Assembly (NCBI GenBank): GCA_011947345.1 | Contig: JAAVTG010000108.1 | Coordinates: 1 to 47,683 of the forward strand | Direction of reading: 5' to 3' | From: Phytophthora quininea | Taxonomy: Eukaryota > Oomycota > Peronosporomycetes > Peronosporales > Peronosporaceae | DNA: 47,683 bases | The notes under the pieces: model-generated | What the model was told of the DNA's origin: nothing | The model's input: only the letters and a program-made list of their open reading frames with translations | Databases searched by the model: none | Position numbers and translations under genes: made by a program | Shown: one piece after another, positions 43,392 through 47,683 of the stretch | Layout: each line of letters begins with the position of its first letter | Numbering within the stretch: position 1 is the first letter of the stretch

Positions 43392-44257
43392 TTGAGACGC
43401 CGGCTCTTGAGTACACTGTGCGTTTCAACTTGGTTGAGGCGGGCTGCCACCGCGGAGCGGTAGTTGGCTTCCCACAGGCCCCGTGGCCACGTGAGGAAGC
43501 CGCTGCCCGCGGCGCCATGCGCGCGCTGTCTTCCCTTGGTCGCGCATGGCCGCCCACTTCTTCCAGTGGCTGTGCTTGAGGTGCAGCTTCACGGGCCGTA
43601 CGACCGTGTGGTGGTCCAGCCACTTGTCGTGGTGCGGCACGCGAAGTTGCAGTGCCGCCTCCGGCGTGTTGGTCTCCGGCGCCGACTCGAGCTTGAGACC
43701 GAACACTCGAAGGTGGCGCTGGACGTCGACTCACAGCGAGCCGATGTCTCCGTTGCGGCGCTTGGGTGGCGCGTGGGCCGACGTCCCCAGCTGCGAGTTG
43801 AGCAGCAGCGTGCACAGCTTGTCCCTCGCTCGCGCCAGTGCTCCGTGTCCACGCGGTGCCGCGCGTCGGCTATCTGCCGGAGCTGCATGCGTGCGATGCG
43901 ACGGATGGCTGGGTCTGGTGAGTGGAGGACCTGCCACCCGTGCGCCACTTAGAGCGCCGCATGGAGCTCCTCCAGCGGCGGCGGCCCCAGGTTGCCGCGC
44001 GATACTGGCGGGTAGAAATTTCACTGGTAGTGTTCTTGGGTAGGCGGAGTAGGTGGCGCAACCCACGGCGGAGGTGGAGGTCAAAGCTCTCAAGGAACTG
44101 GTTGTCGGGTCGCAGGGGGAGGTCATACTCCACACGCGAATAGAGATAAACCATGATGGCCTTTAGAACCTGCAATGGCGCTAGGCCGGACTCGATGAGT
44201 GCCGTCGCGTCCTGCTTGAGTGCCTTCAACTTTGGCGCGGGGTATAAAAGGGGCAAC
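43392..44257 (-). mobile_element. Inverted fragment of a diverged Utopia-like element (D)
   Basis: On the minus strand, from 44257 down: LKALKQDATALIESGLAPLQ, FDLHLRRGLRHLLRLPKN, HGWQVLHSPDPAIRRIAR, MQLRQIADARHRVDTEHWRE, FGLKLESAPETNTPEAALQL, AARLNQVETHSVLK. These match B at about 36815-37675 (post-palm to just before the CCHC knuckle) but with many substitutions, so this is another family or an old lineage. Several frame changes (near 43600, 43850, 44030). Confidence 0.85.
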
Positions 44258-44534
44258 ATATTCCGCAGACAGGCTGTTTGCCATACGTTTACCTAATGAG
44301 GTCATCGTTGTCTATATGCACCATGACTGTAAAAAAGTCTACAGTCGTCGCTCTATTATAAGAAGCATGGCAAGTGAGGCGTCAACAACTTGCAACAGCG
44401 TTTATAGACCGCCGGCTATAGGCAAGTCAATCGCTAATTACTAGGCTATAGCAGGCTACTGGACTTCGACCAAACCCAGCGAAGTGCGCGAGCCTCGCGG
44501 TAACGACAAATGCCCGCGGCAACCCGGCCTGAGA
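44258..44534. other. Spacer, nothing recognised
   Basis: Contains a TATA-like string (ggggtataaaagggg, about 44238-44252, at the fragment border) and AT-richer sequence. No coding match. Confidence 0.4.
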
Positions 44535-44835
44535 CGACGACGTCCGGCTGGAACTCGACGGAGACATTATCACCACCCTAAGCCTCCAGGGCAGCTACCA
44601 ATACCTGGGTGGGCGACGGATTTGATCATGTCAAGCACAGACTCCAGCTGGAGCCCAACCTCACCGAGATTAAGCGGGAAGCGACCGCCCCGATGCAGTA
44701 GGAGCTGCCACCTGGCAGGTGATCAAGTCACATAAGACCTACATTTATCCCGAGGTGGAATACACACTCCGACACTTGAGGCCGTTGCAGTCGTAGCTCC
44801 AGGGATTCGACCGTGCCGTGGTACGCGATTCCGTT
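44535..44835 (+). mobile_element. Plus-strand fragment of a third Utopia-like lineage (E)
   Basis: VRLELDGDIITT, then after a one-base shift GDGFDHVKHRLQLEPNLTEI, then TYIYPEVEYTLRHLRPLQ and FDRAVVRD in shifting frames. These correspond to copy B at about 36712-36990 (LQLDGSPIPS, GDGFDHVRRRVEL, YPRVEYALRHLRPFQ). Several stops and frame changes; clearly older than copies A-C. Confidence 0.75.
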
Positions 44836-46228
44836 GAATACTGATGGGTGCGCACTCAAATCGTCCTCCTCATATATAGGCAAATATTAGAAACTAGCGC
44901 ACTCCTACGCCGTACTGTGACACAGCCAGCCAACCCCGCCTCTTATTACATGCATTTCGTTACCCCTAGTCTAAATACACCCATAATAAACTAATATTTC
45001 AACGAATGAGAAGTCTTATTTTGTGAATGACATACTGACGGACAGCCACTTTATTGTTTGAGGTTGACTAGCGATAATAGACCCTTGCTGCCTTCGATAC
45101 GATTCGTATTTAATAAATGGTTACTCTCGCCTACATCACTTGCTATTTTATTAGTTTATGCAATAAATGAAAGACAATATATCGTAAAGACGCGTACCCA
45201 ACGGTCCTACAGTTGTTATTACTACACCTTTCAAATTATGACTGCCCAAAGCGGTGCAGTCATTTCGTATATCAGAAGAAAGCGTATTTGTTGGTTGCAA
45301 TCCGAAGTCTGAATTTTTTACTGGTAGACAGGCATTTTATGTTCAAAGTAATGTCTTCTAAAAGCAACATACTATACCCATATGCTTATTACGTTTGACT
45401 CATCCACGAGCGTCAGACATTGCCGATCAGCGTAGTCGTGGGGAGTTGTACTCCCGCAGCCATTGGCAATTCTGAACTTTTACTGGCCGGGCGCATGCTG
45501 ATCATTGGTAGCTATCGGTTTTCGAGTATATTTGCATATTATTGAAAGGGTTTCCCTCGCCTCGCGCGTAAAATACTAGACAAAAACTCCATAGGTTTTG
45601 GAACCCCATTGATTTGGAGGTGTCTGCACGCTTTGGTGGCGTAGTTCACTGATTTCTTGTAGTACTTTAACAGCGCTTCCTTTTTCAAGTAATTGCCCAG
45701 GATTCCAAATAGGGTTTAGGATCGGTTCTGGATGACGACAAAGCTCCAGTGTCCTTCCATGCATACAGACACAATACCGTACGTCTCAAATGGGAATGTT
45801 GCGCTGGTACCGCAGACCAGGGGTACGCAAGCTTCGTACTGCTTTCATTGGGTTTGTATGTGCGGAAATTTTGACGAAATAACTGGCAGTCAATAAAGGT
45901 CATGCTATTCGCAGCGACCTGCTTCCTGATAAAATAGGACACCACCGAGTCACTCAGCCAGGTGCCTGGGTCCCATGTTTGGAGGTCTTTCCTGTTGCTG
46001 GCATTTCGTCGAAATCATCATTGGGCCTGAAGTAGACAGCTAGATCAACCTACTGATTCACTTCTATCGAAGACGCCACCTTCGTCTTCAGAGCTAGTGG
46101 GATGGACGGTCGTGTCTGAATTCCTGTATTTTGTTTTGCCAAACTCGACGCAGCCGGGTTTTCTCTCCATATTCATTTTTTCTCCCAAATTGGATGTGAG
46201 ACAATTTGACTTTCTTCATCTCCGGTGG
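44836..46228. other. AT-rich region without recognised genes
   Basis: Base composition differs sharply from the GC-rich arrays before it. Only short ORFs. A minus-strand stretch at about 45580-45945 has two overlapping ORFs (RTYKPNESSTKLAYPW; QLLEKGSAVKVLQEISELRH) that could be remnants of another transposon, but no catalytic motif is visible, so I make no call. Confidence 0.4.
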
Positions 46229-47380
46229 TTATGGGCTTCGTTCACCCGCCTGAACGGCAGTGTTCGTTATGATGAAGGAGGAGTCACGGTAGATGTCGCG
46301 ATATCTGTCCACGAACCCTTCGTCGACATCAAGCTCAACTAAGACACGCCCCACCAGTCGCTGCGGCAGCGACCCGAAGGCGTTCCGTAAGTCATACCAC
46401 ATTTGATACAGCCGGCGGTGCAATCGCTGGGTCTGGTTTAGCAGGGTGGTCGCGAAGAACTTGTGCTCGTGGCACCCGTTGAAGGCGTGAAACCCTTTCT
46501 GCACCATGGGTAGACGGCCATTCTGCTCCAGGAACCTTGACAGGCGGCGGGCTAACGATCCACCGTACAACTAGTAGATCGCGGGCTGGAGACAGATCGG
46601 CCGTCAGTTGCTTGCCTGTAGTAAGTCGCCCTTCTTATGGATGAGCCGGACGGAGCCTACCTTCCACAGGGCTTCATAGTCAAAAATTACACGCTCTGCA
46701 CTTGCGCCTATGAAATATTGGTGCAGGTCCACGCAACCGATGGGACACACGTCTGGGTGGTCCTCGACAGCTCCACTAACAGTCGCATCCGCCAGAATTT
46801 TTGCGACACACTTAGCTTCGTCCTTTACAAACGCTCGCCACAGCTCCTGCTTGGGCACGGAGGCGCGCACACGACCGAAGCGTCTCCTCGCTTTGCGTAC
46901 CGCTTGTTGGTCATGAGGTCTTGTCCGCAGTGTGGCCGTCATGGCGTCCAATGCCTCGTCCAGCCTGTGCTCCCGCTGGTTGCGAGTCGTTCGGGGCGGT
47001 CGGCGGCGCTGCTGACCCTTGCGATGCTCAACTGGCGGCCGGGACGAGAAGGGCTGCAGCACCTCGCGTAGTCGGTCTGGGATGGCGCTGATGTAACCTT
47101 CTCCAGTGTCCCAGCCATCGGCGTCAGTGATCCGACTGGCCATACTATCCGCAAACTCCTGCACGGCCTCGGCCGCGACGTCATATTCCTCCTGGCGAAG
47201 GCGCAAGCGCGGCTATCGGCCGGGGGCCGACCCCAGGCCAATGGGTAGGATGGGGAAGGTCTCACCACCATCACGCGCCGCGAGCTCAGCATCGGCATCG
47301 CTCATAGAGTCTGCGGTGACGGTCATCTCCGTCTCGGCACTGGCTCCCGCAGCGGGAGCGACGACTGACTTACGGTAAAG
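46229..47380 (-). mobile_element. Minus-strand fragment of a diverged Utopia-like element (F), internally deleted
   Basis: Reading on the minus strand: LRLRQEEYDVAAEAVQEFAD, DADGWDTGEGYISAIPDRLR, NQREHRLDEALDAM, then KVGSVRLIHKKGD, LARRLSRFLEQNGRL, KGFHAFNGCHEHKFFATTLL, MWYDLRNAFGSLPQRLV. These align with B's linker (about 34925-35560) and RT (about 35975-36340). The segment between the linker and the GVVRLLFKKG block is shortened, which means part of the RT N-terminus is deleted. The RT palm Asp (YDLRNAF) is retained; the match fades before the YADD box. One in-frame stop after LLQASN. Confidence 0.82.
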
Positions 47381-47683
47381 TCGTAAAAGATGACTTGGGC
47401 AAGGTCCCAGGAGACCGAAGTGTACGTAGATAGAAGTAGGAAAACGTAAGTAGACTAACAGACGGAGGGGGGGGACATTACCTGCCCCTGGCTGCGTTCT
47501 CAGAGGACACCCCGCGCGCTGGATGTGCACCATGACTATCTAAAAATAAATGGGAAAACGTCGCACAAAAGAGAGAAATCGGCTTCACACTGAGTTAAAC
47601 AGGTTCGACACTTGATCTGATTCAATCCACAACCGCCCGCTCTGCTTCAGCCATCCAGTGGATCGTTAGCGCATATGCACAAG
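47381..47683. other. Window end, nothing recognised
   Basis: The minus-strand ORF that contains the start of fragment F continues open to about 47533 but has no similarity to the element N-terminus that I can see. A run of eight to nine Gs lies at about 47466. Confidence 0.35.

Noticed and set aside
44238..44252. TATA-box-like ggggtataaaagggg
   Set aside because: Lies at the edge of a dead retroelement fragment with no gene downstream; oomycete promoters rarely use TATA boxes.
45576..45945. Possible DNA-transposon remnant on the minus strand
   Set aside because: No DDE residues or terminal inverted repeats visible; composition alone is not enough.

Overview
The window looks like nuclear DNA of an oomycete, most likely a Peronosporales (Phytophthora-type) genome. 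The evidence is short GT-AG introns of about 50-75 bases, compact genes on both strands, a plant- or alga-like mix of families (FYVE/GAF proteins, a CDPK-type kinase, Frag1/DRAM proteins, a PDR-type ABCG fragment, a secreted-type lipase), and retroelements of the type known from oomycetes. No prokaryotic operon, tRNA, rRNA or CRISPR signal was seen.

Layout. 1-11.6 kb holds a partial segmental duplication. Copy 1 (804-4187) is a decayed FYVE-GAF gene followed by a truncated Frag1/DRAM gene. Copy 2 (4827-11568) is a nearly intact FYVE-GAF gene, then a calcium-dependent protein kinase absent from copy 1, then a Frag1/DRAM gene. 11.9-23.9 kb is a gene-rich core: a PDZ plus ZZ-finger protein abutting an inverted ABCG/PDR fragment, an eIF4G-like translation factor, a SWSAP1-like RecA-fold protein, a TMBIM/Lifeguard-like membrane protein, the F-actin capping protein beta subunit, RNA polymerase I subunit A49, and a repeat-bearing single-pass membrane protein. 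24-26.4 kb holds a broken lipase gene.

26.4-43.4 kb is the striking part: three head-to-tail copies of a very GC-rich non-LTR retrotransposon, repeat period 6595 bases. The polyprotein has N-terminal zinc fingers, an RNase H domain placed BEFORE the reverse transcriptase, then RT, a CCHC knuckle and a restriction-like endonuclease. This order and the flanks match the U2-snRNA-gene-targeting Utopia clade. Copies A and B are each followed by about 145 bases that look like the 3' part of a U2 snRNA gene (stem IIa, stem IIb, Sm site, stem-loop III). Copy A is 5'-truncated and fused to the lipase; copy C is truncated and joined to an inverted piece of a diverged relative. 43.4-47.7 kb is a graveyard of at least two or three further diverged relatives separated by AT-rich DNA in which I recognise nothing.

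Caution: many unrelated genes each carry one or two single-base deletions, mostly in homopolymers. This is more like long-read consensus error than real gene death, so the broken-frame calls below should be read with that in mind. Exon limits and frame repairs are my reading of the sequence and were not computed.
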